A stretch of DNA of 64,000 bases from Thauera sp. 2A1. GTDB taxonomy: Bacteria > Pseudomonadota > Gammaproteobacteria > Burkholderiales > Rhodocyclaceae. Both the position numbers and the translations under genes were made by a program. Under the pieces are notes generated by a model. It ran no database searches. It saw only the letters and a list, made by a program, of their open reading frames with translations, and was not told where the DNA came from. The stretch is from assembly GCF_009469595.2 (NCBI RefSeq), contig NZ_SSXV01000008.1:62001-126000 (forward strand), given 5' to 3'. Positions 39,738 through 48,591 of the stretch are shown here, in pieces. Each line of letters begins with the position of its first letter. Within the stretch, counting starts at the first letter, position 1.

Positions 39738-40037
39738 ATGAGCCCATACAAGGTTGATCGTGCCCGACTACAACAACTCACCGACTTGCCGAATGTGGGT
39801 CAGGCTACCGCAGATGATCTTCGCCTGCTCGGATTTCACTCGCCTGAGCAGCTTACAGGCGAGTGTCCATTTGATATGTATGAACGGCTTTGCGTAAGAA
39901 CGGGGCATCGCCACGATCCTTGCGTCATCGACGTCTTCATGTCCGTCACCCACTTTATGAGAGGCGAACCACCTCGCCCTTGGTGGGAGTTCACCGAGAC
40001 GCGAAAGAATATTCTTGCCGGAGCCTCTACAAAATGA
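39738..40037 (+). CDS. Cdd1-like helix-hairpin-helix protein
   Basis: A 99-residue protein with a helix-hairpin-helix (LTDLPNVGQATADDLRLLGF) followed by CPFDMYERLCVRTGHRHDPC and FMRGEPPRPWWEFT, the pattern of the 'pathogenicity locus' Cdd1 family. Function is unknown; the fold suggests nucleic acid binding. It begins 15 bases after the toxin gene and overlaps the next gene by 4, so it belongs to the passenger operon. Confidence 0.75.
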   Translation: MSPYKVDRARLQQLTDLPNVGQATADDLRLLGFHSPEQLTGECPFDMYERLCVRTGHRHDPCVIDVFMSVTHFMRGEPPRPWWEFTETRKNILAGASTK

Positions 40038-40426
40038 AGTTCGGTTACACCATCGTTTATGTTCAGTCTGTTTCTGACGCCTTGGCTTTTTACGAAAAGG
40101 CATTTGGTTTTCAGGTTCGTTTCCTTCACGAGTCTGGCCAGTATGGCGAGTTGGAGTCGGGCTCAACAACCCTTGCCTTTGCCTCCCACGCAATGGGCGA
40201 AATGAATTTTGGCACTAACTTCGTGCCCGTGTCCGCCAGCGCCACACCGCCTGGCATTGAGTTAGCTTTCGTCACTGACGATGTCTCGTCCGCTTATGCC
40301 AAGGCAGTTGCGGCAGGCGCTTTGCCGCTTCATGCTCCGGTACAAAAACCCTGGGGACAGATGGTCGCGTATGTTCGTTCGTTGGAGGGCACGCTGGTTG
40401 AGCTGTGCTCGCCCATTGGTAGCTAA
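40034..40426 (+). CDS. VOC/glyoxalase-fold protein
   Basis: A 130-residue protein of the vicinal-oxygen-chelate superfamily: FGYTIVYVQSVSDALAFYEK and AFGFQVRFLHESGQYGELES form the first beta-alpha-beta unit, and IELAFVTDDVSSAYAKAVAA and LEGTLVELCSPIG the second. Members bind metals and serve as glyoxalases, dioxygenases or drug-binding proteins; the substrate cannot be told. Its ATG overlaps the Cdd1-like gene. A passenger of the inner transposon. Confidence 0.8.
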   Translation: MKFGYTIVYVQSVSDALAFYEKAFGFQVRFLHESGQYGELESGSTTLAFASHAMGEMNFGTNFVPVSASATPPGIELAFVTDDVSSAYAKAVAAGALPLHAPVQKPWGQMVAYVRSLEGTLVELCSPIGS

Positions 40427-40439
40427 ACAGGCATTGGGC

Positions 40440-41964
<1,525 letters not shown>

Positions 41965-41979
41965 GGTGAACTCCTGTGA

Positions 41980-42330
41980 TCAATAGAAAAATGGCACGAC
42001 GTAGGGAAATCCGAGCGCGACCAAAACCAGCACGGCCACGCCCCAGAAAATGAGCTTGTAAGTAGCTCGCACTTGGGGAATCGCGCAAACCTCACCCGGT
42101 TTGCAGGCGGCTGACGGCCGGTAGATGCGCCGCCAGGCGAAGAACAACGCCACCAGCGCCACGCCGATAAAGATGGGGCGATAGGGTTCCAACACCGTCA
42201 AGTTGCCGATCCAAGCGCCGCTGAACCCCAAGGCGATCAGAACCAGCGGCCCGAGGCAGCAAGCCGAGGCGAGGATGGCGGCCAGCCCGCCAGTGAAGAG
42301 CGCGCCGCGCCCGTTTTGAGGTTCAGACAT
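41980..42330 (-). CDS. merT: MerT mercury transporter
   Basis: A 116-residue inner-membrane protein starting at MSEPQNGRGALFTGGLAAIL; CysCys in ILASACCLGPLVLIALGF and a cytoplasmic pair in ACKPGEVCAI. It is the main Hg(II) importer and the first gene of the operon. A longer frame from 42396 would cover the promoter and is rejected. Intact. Confidence 0.95.
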   Translation of the reverse strand: MSEPQNGRGALFTGGLAAILASACCLGPLVLIALGFSGAWIGNLTVLEPYRPIFIGVALVALFFAWRRIYRPSAACKPGEVCAIPQVRATYKLIFWGVAVLVLVALGFPYVVPFFY

Positions 42331-42365
42331 ACGTTTGTCCTTTCGAATCTGAATTGGATAGCTTA

Positions 42366-42396
42366 AGCTTACTTCCGTAGTTATGTACGGAGTCAA
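42366..42396 (-). promoter_or_regulatory. mer operator/promoter (PmerT) with 19-bp spacer
   Basis: On the minus strand, -35 TTGACT (42396-42391) and -10 TAAGCT (42371-42366) are 19 bases apart. The MerR dyad TCCGTA-N6-TACGGA (42374-42379/42386-42391) lies between and over them. The overlong spacer is the hallmark of MerR-activated promoters, which MerR untwists on binding Hg(II). Confidence 0.92.
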
Positions 42397-42401
42397 GCGA
42401 T

Positions 42402-42836
42402 ATGGAAAACAATTTGGAGAACCTGACCATTGGCGTTTTCGCCAGGACGGCCGGGGTCAATGTGGAGACCATCCGGTTCTATCAGCGCAAGGGCTTGCTC
42501 CCGGAACCGGACAAGCCTTACGGCAGCATTCGCCGCTATGGCGAGACGGATGTAACGCGGGTGCGCTTCGTGAAATCAGCCCAGCGGTTGGGCTTCAGCC
42601 TGGATGAGATCGCCGAGCTGCTGCGGCTGGAGGATGGCACCCATTGCGAGGAAGCCAGCAGCCTGGCCGAGCACAAGCTCAAGGACGTGCGCGAGAGGAT
42701 GGCTGACCTGGCGCGCATGGAGGCCGTGCTGTCTGATTTGGTGTGCGCCTGCCATGCGCGGAAGGGGAACGTTTCCTGCCCGCTGATTGCGTCACTGCAA
42801 GGGAAGAAAGAACCGCGCAGTGCGGACGCGGTGTAG
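42402..42836 (+). CDS. merR: MerR mercury-responsive regulator
   Basis: A 144-residue MerR: HTH in [20 protein letters not shown] followed by [20 protein letters not shown], and the three Hg(II)-binding cysteines ([29 protein letters not shown]). It represses without and activates with Hg(II) at the divergent merT promoter. Transcribed away from the operon. Intact. Confidence 0.95.
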   Translation: MENNLENLTIGVFARTAGVNVETIRFYQRKGLLPEPDKPYGSIRRYGETDVTRVRFVKSAQRLGFSLDEIAELLRLEDGTHCEEASSLAEHKLKDVRERMADLARMEAVLSDLVCACHARKGNVSCPLIASLQGKKEPRSADAV

Positions 42837-42852
42837 CCCGAGGGAACTACGC

Positions 42853-42890
42853 CTTAGCGTGCTTTATTTTCCGTTTTCTGAGGCGACTCC
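42853..42890. repeat. Tn21-type 38-bp repeat relic next to merR
   Basis: It matches the inverse of the outer 38-bp ends at 36 of 38 positions (CTTAGCGTGCTTTATTTTCC...GAGGCGACTCC). Mer modules of Tn5053-type elements are known to carry such a relic, showing the module once belonged to a Tn21-type transposon. Confidence 0.85.
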
Positions 42891-42929
42891 AACGTCAGAA
42901 AAGACCGTGCGGTCGACTTTTGATATTTC

Positions 42930-42954
42930 GTGCTGTCGCCTTCTGAAAGTGACA
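42930..42954. repeat. Tn402-family terminal repeat, mer end (IRi)
   Basis: It matches the inverse of 28768-28792 with three mismatches and ends TTCTGAAAGTGACA. It marks the right end of the Tn5053-like element. The next five bases (AGCAA) do not repeat the left flank. Confidence 0.82.
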
Positions 42955-42960
42955 AGCAAG

Positions 42961-43509
42961 TCAGTGCTGGGTCAGTGTCGGATAGCCCTGGATGAATACG
43001 CGGTCGGTCTTGGCCGCCGGCACATGGCAGCCCATGCAGTCGGCTGCGTAGCTGACGGCGACATTCTTGGCGGGGGCGTCGGCCTTGAACAGCGCCCAGC
43101 CCCAGCCGTCGCCCCACAAGGGGTTGCTGGCGAAACGGCCTTTGGCGTCCTTGACCATCACGAACCACACGGCCGCATCGGAACCCCAGACCACAGGGTC
43201 GCCGGTGGTCATGGCGCTGGTTTCGAGCTTGCGGATCTCTTTCACCAGCGTGGCGCCGTCCGGGAACTTGCCGGTCTTGCGGTAGTGCTCGGCCGAGGCC
43301 TTTTCGGTGTACACATCGTGCAGGCCGCGAGAGGCGGATTTTTCGTCCAACACCGCATATGAGCCCAGGTGGACGAAGTTTGTGCGGAAGTCTGTGGGGC
43401 GGCTGATGCCGCCCTGGCTGTCCACATAGGGCGAAAAGTCGCCGGCCGTGACGGCCAGTGGCAGGACGAGGGCGCTGGCGAGCAGAGCGCCGGTGAGTGC
43501 GATTTTCAT
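42961..43509 (-). CDS. Cytochrome P460-family protein
   Basis: A 182-residue secreted protein: signal peptide (MKIALTGALLASALVLPLAV, cleaved near AVTAG), a P460 beta-fold body (ISRPTDFRTNFVHLGSYAVL, VVWGSDAAVWFVMVKDAKGR) and a c-type heme motif ADCMGCHVPAAKTD near the end. Relatives oxidise hydroxylamine or act in periplasmic electron transfer and NO chemistry; many with this short form have unknown substrates. ATG 43509 follows AGGAG. It is probably co-transcribed with the AhpD-like gene upstream under the divergent AraC regulator. Confidence 0.82.
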   Translation of the reverse strand: MKIALTGALLASALVLPLAVTAGDFSPYVDSQGGISRPTDFRTNFVHLGSYAVLDEKSASRGLHDVYTEKASAEHYRKTGKFPDGATLVKEIRKLETSAMTTGDPVVWGSDAAVWFVMVKDAKGRFASNPLWGDGWGWALFKADAPAKNVAVSYAADCMGCHVPAAKTDRVFIQGYPTLTQH

Positions 43510-43536
43510 TGTGTTCTCCTTATATGCCTATGGAGA

Positions 43537-44070
43537 TCAGACGGCGACCACGGGGAAATCCACCGTGGTGTCGGCGATGTGGTTGGTGTAGTTGGTGAGC
43601 GTGTTCAGCGCGATGTTGGCGATCACTTCCAGTATCAGGCCGTCGTCGAGCCCCGCGCGGCGGTAGTTGGCCATGGCGTCGGCCGACACCACGCCGCGTT
43701 GCTCGACCAGCGCGCGGGCAAAGCCGGCAATTGCATCGTCAAGTGCGTTGGCCGCCTGGCCGGTGCGGGCCGCGGCGATGGCCTCTGCCGACAGTCCGGC
43801 ACCTTTGCCGATCAGGGTGTGTGCGCTCAGGCAGTACTGGCAGCGATTGGCTTGACCGGCAGCCAGCGCAACGATCTCGCGCTGGGTGGCACTCAGGCGG
43901 CCGGTGCCCAGCGTTTCGGACAGGCCGAGGTAGCCGTTGAGCGCTGCCGGCGCGTGGGCCAGCGTGGCGAGCAGGTTCGGCACCACGCCGAGCTTGGCTT
44001 TGACGGCCTTGAGTGTGGCAGCGGTAGCGGCGTCAGCGGTGTCGATGGTCAGGGGGGCGATTTGGGTCAT
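43537..44070 (-). CDS. AhpD/carboxymuconolactone decarboxylase-like peroxidase
   Basis: A 177-residue all-helical protein with the AhpD-type redox motif NRCQYCLSAHTLIGKG (CxxC followed by His). AhpD-like proteins use this pair to reduce peroxides or act as adaptors. The start at MTQIAPLTID (44070) has CGGAGA upstream. It lies 27 bases before the P460 gene and diverges from an AraC-type regulator 118 bases away, a typical regulator-target layout. Confidence 0.83.
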   Translation of the reverse strand: MTQIAPLTIDTADAATAATLKAVKAKLGVVPNLLATLAHAPAALNGYLGLSETLGTGRLSATQREIVALAAGQANRCQYCLSAHTLIGKGAGLSAEAIAAARTGQAANALDDAIAGFARALVEQRGVVSADAMANYRRAGLDDGLILEVIANIALNTLTNYTNHIADTTVDFPVVAV

Positions 44071-44187
44071 GTCTATCTCCGTAGTGGGTGAGGTGCAAGA
44101 GCACGTGGGCATGATCGCCCTTTGTTTGGTACGATATGGCACGTAAAGTATCAAATACGTAACCTATCGTCTTATATGGAGAGTGGA

Positions 44188-45030
44188 ATGGCGGATCGAC
44201 TGGCCGGCTTGCTCCGGCACTACTCGCTTTCGGCGCGCGTTTTTCACAGCGGCGCCTTCTGTGGGCAGCATCATTACGCGGCGCCGCATGGCTATATCCA
44301 TCTGGTGCGGCGCGGCCCGATTACGGCGCGTTCGCCCGTGCATGAAGATCTGCTGGTTACCGAGCCGAGCCTGCTGTTTTATCCGCGCGTGGCGTCGCAT
44401 CGTTTTGTCGCCGCCCCCGGCGATACCGCTGAGCTGTTGTGTGCGGAGGTCGATCTGGGCGCTTCGACGGGCAATCCGTTGGCCATGGCCTTGCCGTCGA
44501 TGCTGCTGATTCCGCTGGCGGACTTGCCCGGCCTCGGGCCGACGCTAGAGCTGCTGTTTGCCGAAGCCGAGCGCGACCAGTGCGGTCGGCAGGCCGCCAT
44601 CGACCGCTTGTGCGAGTTGCTACTGATCCAGTTGCTGCGTTATCTGATGGATGGGCGGCTTGGCGCCACCGGACTGCTGGCGGGACTGGCCGACCCGAAA
44701 CTCGCGCGCGCCATAACCGCCATGCACGATGCGCCGCAGACCGCGTGGTCGCTCGAGGCGCTGGCGGCGCAGGCGGGCATGTCACGCGCGCGCTTCGCCG
44801 CCGCGTTCAAAGACGCGGTGGGCGTCACGCCGGGCGACTATCTGGCCGACTGGCGGATGAACGTCAGTTGCACCCTGCTCAAGCAGGGGCGTCCGGTGGC
44901 GGTGGTGGCCGACCGCGTCGGCTACGGCAGCCCGAACGCGTTGGCGCGCGCCTTCCGCGTGCGCATGGGCTGCGCCCCGCGCGACTGGCTGGCGCAGCAG
45001 CGCGGTGACGCGTCGCTCAGCGGTTCGTGA
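44188..45030 (+). CDS. AraC-family regulator, divergent from the AhpD/P460 genes
   Basis: A 280-residue protein with an N-terminal cupin-like sensing domain (SARVFHSGAFCGQHHYAAPH) and two C-terminal HTH motifs (SLEALAAQAGMSRARFAAAF and VAVVADRVGYGSPNALARAF). It belongs to the cupin_6/AraC class often found beside oxidoreductases. Cys in the sensing domain could respond to redox state, but this is inference. ATG 44188 has GGAGAG upstream; 44176 is an alternative. A related regulator occurs at 54884. Confidence 0.87.
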   Translation: MADRLAGLLRHYSLSARVFHSGAFCGQHHYAAPHGYIHLVRRGPITARSPVHEDLLVTEPSLLFYPRVASHRFVAAPGDTAELLCAEVDLGASTGNPLAMALPSMLLIPLADLPGLGPTLELLFAEAERDQCGRQAAIDRLCELLLIQLLRYLMDGRLGATGLLAGLADPKLARAITAMHDAPQTAWSLEALAAQAGMSRARFAAAFKDAVGVTPGDYLADWRMNVSCTLLKQGRPVAVVADRVGYGSPNALARAFRVRMGCAPRDWLAQQRGDASLSGS

Positions 45031-45105
45031 GTTTGAGGTCGATTCGCCGGTTCTTGGCGTAGGCGGCGTCGGTGTTGCGCTCGTCGAGCGGGTGAAATTC
45101 ACAGG
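45017..45105 (-). pseudogene. OmpA-family C-terminal remnant
   Basis: The last ~29 codons read HPLDERNTDAAYAKNRRIDL then KLTNR and a stop. This is the peptidoglycan-binding OmpA/MotB C-terminal signature (N...R..NRR.....). The rest of the gene is absent. It converges with and overlaps the araC stop. Confidence 0.6.
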
Positions 45106-45148
45106 CGCGGCACGGGAATCAAGGCATTGCGATTCTCGAAAATAGTTC

Positions 45149-45177
45149 TTGAAATTCTATTCTTGATTGCATATCAT
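45149..45177 (+). promoter_or_regulatory. Promoter of the mntA-hepT operon
   Basis: TTGAAA (45149-45154) and TATCAT (45172-45177) are 17 bases apart in an unusually AT-rich stretch. They lie 25 bases before the first ATG, which has AAAGGA upstream. Confidence 0.55.
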
Positions 45178-45201
45178 CTCAACGAGTTTCGATAAGAAAG
45201 G

Positions 45202-45498
45202 ATGCGCATGCGACCGTCTGTTGTGCTTGACATGAAGCGAAGCGCAGTGCGTGAAGCGGTAGGCCGCTTTCGCGCCGCGAACCCGCGCGTCTTCGGCTCG
45301 GTGCTGCATGGCACCGACCGGGATGGCAGCGACCTCGACCTGTTGGTCGATGCGCTGCCCGGTGCCACGTTGTTGGACTTGGGCGATTTGGAAGAAGAAC
45401 TGAAATCGCTGCTCGGCGTTGACGTCGATCTGCTGACTCCCGGCGACCTGCCGCCGAAGTTCCGGGCCAAGGTGCTCGCGGAGGCGCAACCGATATGA
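45202..45498 (+). CDS. mntA: MntA-type nucleotidyltransferase antitoxin
   Basis: A 98-residue minimal nucleotidyltransferase with the GSxxxG...DxD signature: FGSVLHGTDRDGSDLDLLVD. MntA antitoxins inactivate HepT by adding AMP to a tyrosine near its active site. It overlaps hepT by 4 bases. A start at 45208 is equally possible. Confidence 0.88.
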   Translation: MRMRPSVVLDMKRSAVREAVGRFRAANPRVFGSVLHGTDRDGSDLDLLVDALPGATLLDLGDLEEELKSLLGVDVDLLTPGDLPPKFRAKVLAEAQPI

Positions 45499-45881
45499 GC
45501 GAGAACCGCCTGCCCGATTACCTCGACCACATTCAGCAGGCCGCAACCGATGCGCGCAGCTTCGTGGAAGGGATGGCCAAGGACGACTTCTTGGCCGACA
45601 AGCGCACCCAGCAGGCCGTCATCATGAGCCTGATCGTCATCGGCGAGGCGGCCACAAAGGTGATGGATGGCTACGTCGAGTTCACCCAGGCGCATGCCGA
45701 CGTGCCGTGGCGCAGCATGCGCAATATGCGTAATCGCATGGCTCACGGCTATTTCGACATCAACCTCGATGTGGTGTGGGAGACGGTACAGGAATGGCTG
45801 CCGGCGTTGCTCCAGCAATTGCCCGCCGTGCGTCAGGATGCCGACGATGAAGACCGTAACGACAAAGGCATGGAGCCATGA
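45495..45881 (+). CDS. hepT: HepT-type HEPN ribonuclease toxin
   Basis: A 128-residue HEPN-domain protein with the catalytic Rx4HxY motif in MRNMRNRMAHGYFDINLDVV, including the Tyr that MntA modifies. Unmodified HepT cleaves RNA. The coupled mntA-hepT layout is standard. Intact. Confidence 0.9.
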   Translation: MSENRLPDYLDHIQQAATDARSFVEGMAKDDFLADKRTQQAVIMSLIVIGEAATKVMDGYVEFTQAHADVPWRSMRNMRNRMAHGYFDINLDVVWETVQEWLPALLQQLPAVRQDADDEDRNDKGMEP

Positions 45882-45896
45882 CCAATCAAGCCGCCG

Positions 45897-46070
45897 ATGT
45901 TCGGCCCCTCTGGCGTGTTCGATCCCGCGACCTATGAGCCGCGCTCGGGCAAGACCTTCTGGATGGCCGCAACGGACGTGAGTTCGCTGGTGGGCAAGGA
46001 GGCAGCAGCCGACACGCTCATCGGCAACTGCACGACCGCACGACCAGCCTCCCGTTCAAATTCGAGTTAG
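45897..46070 (+). other. Short open frame of unknown origin, probably a gene fragment
   Basis: A 57-codon frame (MFGPSGVFDPATYEPRSGKT then FWMAATDVSSLVGKEAA) follows hepT. It does not match a family I can name and has no good ribosome binding site. It may be a decayed remnant or the start of a lost third gene. Confidence 0.3.
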
Positions 46071-46117
46071 AACTCATATCCAGCCTGTCTGGGGGCACTG
46101 TGAAAGAGGGATCTCCG

Positions 46118-46474
46118 ATGACTGTTGAATCGAGAATATTTTCTGTAGCCGAGTATGTTCAGCCGTCCGAAGGCGAGCCTATTCGTTCCGTTGTGCTTGA
46201 AACCCGAGACTCAATTATCGTGGTTTGGCATGTCCATCCCGGGCAGGAAATTGCGGCTCACATTCATCCTCACGGCCAAGACACGTGGACTGTTTTGTCG
46301 GGAATGGCTGATTACTTTCAGGGCAATGGGATTGTTCGTGCCCTCAGGGAAGGTGAGATAGCCGTGGCAAGACCGGGCCAAGTGCACGGGGCGCGAAATA
46401 CAGGTACCGAGCCATTTGTGTTCGTCTCGGTTGTGGCATCAGCCAATGCCGGTTTCGTATTGGCTGAGCGATAG
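46118..46474 (+). CDS. Cupin-domain protein
   Basis: A 118-residue single-domain cupin: metal motif 1 is VWHVHPGQEIAAHIHPHGQD and motif 2 is VARPGQVHGARNTGTEPF. Small cupins of this kind bind a metal and act as sensors or isomerases; the substrate is unknown. ATG 46118 follows AGAGGG. Codon usage is less GC-biased than in flanking genes, suggesting separate acquisition. Flanked by short non-coding stretches. Confidence 0.78.
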   Translation: MTVESRIFSVAEYVQPSEGEPIRSVVLETRDSIIVVWHVHPGQEIAAHIHPHGQDTWTVLSGMADYFQGNGIVRALREGEIAVARPGQVHGARNTGTEPFVFVSVVASANAGFVLAER

Positions 46475-46728
46475 AGCCCAATCTCTGGAGTTGGTCCAAT
46501 GAGCGGTCGGGGAGATAGGTAACAGACATGCAGCGGACACGGCTGCTAAACCAGGTCGCAAACCTCCTTGCGTCGCAGCGTGCCGCAAGCGACGCGATCA
46601 ATCGAATGGGGTCGGCATGAGACTGAACACCATCCAGTTCCCGACCGCGTAGCCGCCTGTCCTGCCGATCAGGTCTTGACCATCGACGCCTGGGATCAGT
46701 CCTGAATGTTCTTGGAGACCACTACGTT

Positions 46729-47055
46729 ATGAGCCGCAGCCGCCGCAAAACACCCATCGTCGGGCACACGACCTGCGGCAGCGAGCGCGAGGACAAGAAG
46801 CTCTGGCATCAGCGCTGGCGCACCCGTGAGCGCACGGCGCTGACCAGCGCGTCGCCCGAAGCCCTGAGCGCCCATCTGCCCCTGCTGGAAAACCAGGCCA
46901 GCAGCGTCTGGTCGATGGGCAAGGATGGCCGCTCCTACTGGCCCGTCAAGCGCCAGGCCGCCACGGCGGATCGCATCGCCAATCACAAGGGACGCAACCC
47001 GCAAGAACGCGCCTCCCTGAAAAAGCGCCTGCTGCGCAAGTGGATGAGCAAATGA
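46729..47055 (+). CDS. Small basic protein, first gene of the tnpR-linked cassette
   Basis: A 108-residue, strongly basic protein (SRSRRKTPIVGHTTCGSERE, NHKGRNPQERASLKKRLLRK) with several Trp residues. No family is recognised. The charge and lack of hydrophobic segments suggest RNA or DNA binding. Its stop overlaps the ATG of the next gene (ATGA), so translation is coupled. Confidence 0.6.
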   Translation: MSRSRRKTPIVGHTTCGSEREDKKLWHQRWRTRERTALTSASPEALSAHLPLLENQASSVWSMGKDGRSYWPVKRQAATADRIANHKGRNPQERASLKKRLLRKWMSK

Positions 47056-47552
47056 AGCTCTCCTTCCATCAGCACATTGCGCTGTTCTGGATGATCGGTG
47101 CTCCGGGCGTCTTCGCGCCCGTGATCGAGAACGCCAAGCGGCCCGATGCCGGCGCCGTCATGGCGTGGGGTGTCGCGATCGTGGCGGTGATGATCCTCTT
47201 CACCCCTTTGCTGCTGCGCTGTCCACCATTCCGGCGCTGGTATGGCCGGACGGATGCGCTGTCGGAGCGGCAGCGCCAGGCGCTTGCCGAGCGCGGCCTG
47301 CGCCGCTACTACCAGACCGCTTTCGATGACGGCTACGTGCCCCGCGTGATGCCCTACGTGTGGCGCATCATCTGGACGGTCGGCGGGTTGATGGCTGTGA
47401 CCGCCGTACTGCCTACCAACACCGGACGGCCAGCCTTCGATGCCTTGGTGGTCTTCTCGACCTGGTATCCGATAGGCGTGATGCTGCTGGTTTTCGCGTC
47501 GAGGCCCCTTGGCCGGTTGATTCGCCAAAGAGCACAGGAGCGGCGGAAATGA
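47052..47552 (+). CDS. Multi-span membrane protein, second gene of the cassette
   Basis: A 166-residue protein with about four hydrophobic segments (IALFWMIGAPGVFAPV; AWGVAIVAVMILFTPLLL; WRIIWTVGGLMAVTAVLP; LVVFSTWYPIGVMLLVFA). Between the second and third lies a charged loop (RTDALSERQRQALAERGLRR). No family is recognised. It overlaps both neighbours by 4 bases. Confidence 0.6.
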   Translation: MKLSFHQHIALFWMIGAPGVFAPVIENAKRPDAGAVMAWGVAIVAVMILFTPLLLRCPPFRRWYGRTDALSERQRQALAERGLRRYYQTAFDDGYVPRVMPYVWRIIWTVGGLMAVTAVLPTNTGRPAFDALVVFSTWYPIGVMLLVFASRPLGRLIRQRAQERRK

Positions 47553-47920
47553 GCACGTCAACCATCGAGGCGCTGGCCAGCGCCTGGGCAAGGATTGCCG
47601 AGGAAGCGGAATTCCCCGCTGACTACGAGGGGACTGCCACACCACAAGCGCATCGGGCTAGCGAAGCTATTCAGGAGCAGATTCGGGAGCGCATCGTCGC
47701 CACCAACGACATGCGGCTGTTCAGCCTGCTGCACCTGCTGGGTCAGGCGTCGCTGCGCATGGAGCAAGCGCTGTGGCCGGAGGATTACGAGCGGATGACG
47801 CGCGAGGTTGAGGAAGCCCTGCGGCAAGCCACCGACGCCAACGCCAGATCGTACACCCACGAAGAAGTGATGCAGGCGATGCAGGAACGCATCGACCGGG
47901 CGCGAGACAAGCCATGTTGA
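47549..47920 (+). CDS. Acidic protein with antitoxin-like tail, third gene of the cassette
   Basis: A 123-residue acidic, helical protein. Its C-terminal segment SYTHEEVMQAMQERIDRARD resembles the tail of RelB/Phd-type antitoxins. The rest (ASAWARIAEEAEFPADYEGT, QEQIRERIVATNDMRLFSLL) is not recognised. It overlaps the resolvase start by 7 bases. Whether it is an antitoxin, a regulator of tnpR or something else cannot be decided from sequence. Confidence 0.55.
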   Translation: MSTSTIEALASAWARIAEEAEFPADYEGTATPQAHRASEAIQEQIRERIVATNDMRLFSLLHLLGQASLRMEQALWPEDYERMTREVEEALRQATDANARSYTHEEVMQAMQERIDRARDKPC

Positions 47921-48471
47921 TTGGCTATGCGCGCGTCTCGACGCAGGATCAGAACCTGGAGCTGCAACGCGAAGCCTTGAGCAAGGCCGGATGTAAAAAG
48001 GTCTTCGAGGACAAGGTGAGTGGCACGCGGGCAGACCGGCCTGGCTTGGCCAAGACGCTCGAAATGCTGCGCGAAGGCGATACTTTGGTCGTCTGGAAGC
48101 TCGACCGGCTGGGCCGGTCGGTCAAGCAACTGGTCGATCTGGTCGGCGATCTGCACAAGCACGGTGTCCAGTTCAGGAGCCTCACCGACTCCATCGACAC
48201 CGGCACACCATCCGGGCGGTTCTTCTTCCACGTCATGGCGAGCCTTGCCGAAATGGAGCGCGAGCTGACCGTCGAGCGCACCCGCGCCGGGCTGGAAGTC
48301 GCCAAGCAGCTCGGCCGCAAAGGCGGCCGCAAGCCGAAGATGACCGACAGCAAGATCGAGTCGGCCAAGAAGCTGCTGGCCAGCGGGGTGCCGCCCAAGG
48401 ACGTGGCCAAGAACCTCGGCGTGTCCATTCCGACGCTGTACCGCTGGGTGCCAGCCTCCACGCACGCTTAG
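47914..48471 (+). CDS. tnpR: Serine resolvase TnpR at the right end of the outer transposon
   Basis: A 185-residue resolvase: MLIGYARVSTQDQNLELQRE with catalytic Ser, LVVWKLDRLGRSVKQLVDLV, and a C-terminal HTH (VPPKDVAKNLGVSIPTLYRW). It differs from the resolvases of the two inner elements. The TAG stop lies in the right terminal repeat. Its start is embedded in the preceding unknown gene, so it is expressed as the fourth gene of that operon. Confidence 0.9.
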   Translation: MLIGYARVSTQDQNLELQREALSKAGCKKVFEDKVSGTRADRPGLAKTLEMLREGDTLVVWKLDRLGRSVKQLVDLVGDLHKHGVQFRSLTDSIDTGTPSGRFFFHVMASLAEMERELTVERTRAGLEVAKQLGRKGGRKPKMTDSKIESAKKLLASGVPPKDVAKNLGVSIPTLYRWVPASTHA

Positions 48472-48504
48472 CGTGCTTTATTTTCCGTTTTCTGAGACGA
48501 CCCC
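48467..48504. repeat. Right 38-bp terminal inverted repeat
   Basis: An exact inverse copy of 25706-25743, ending GAGACGACCCC. AATAGA follows directly at 48505-48510. Confidence 0.9.
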
Positions 48505-48510
48505 AATAGA
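48505..48510. repeat. Right direct repeat AATAGA
   Basis: The counterpart of 25700-25705 outside the right terminal repeat of the outer transposon. Confidence 0.75.
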
Positions 48511-48544
48511 CGACTGCACAACAGCCTTCAAACCGCGTTGTCTG

Positions 48545-48569
48545 GTGCAGTCGTCTTCTGAAAATGACA
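48545..48569. repeat. Second Tn402-family IRt-type end, 60 bp from the outer transposon
   Basis: The inverse of this segment is identical to the IRt at 28768 over 25 bp. Similarity continues inward for about 30 bp more (GCGGTTTGAAG...CTTGTGCA-like). Its interior would lie to the left. It belongs to another Tn402-family element, most of which is absent or displaced. Confidence 0.7.
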
Positions 48570-48591
48570 TTATCTTGGCCGGGTCGTTATT

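Noticed and set aside
45149..45177. Integron-type attI/Pc region
   Set aside because: There is no integrase gene or attC site nearby; the sequence is a simple promoter ahead of the mntA-hepT pair.
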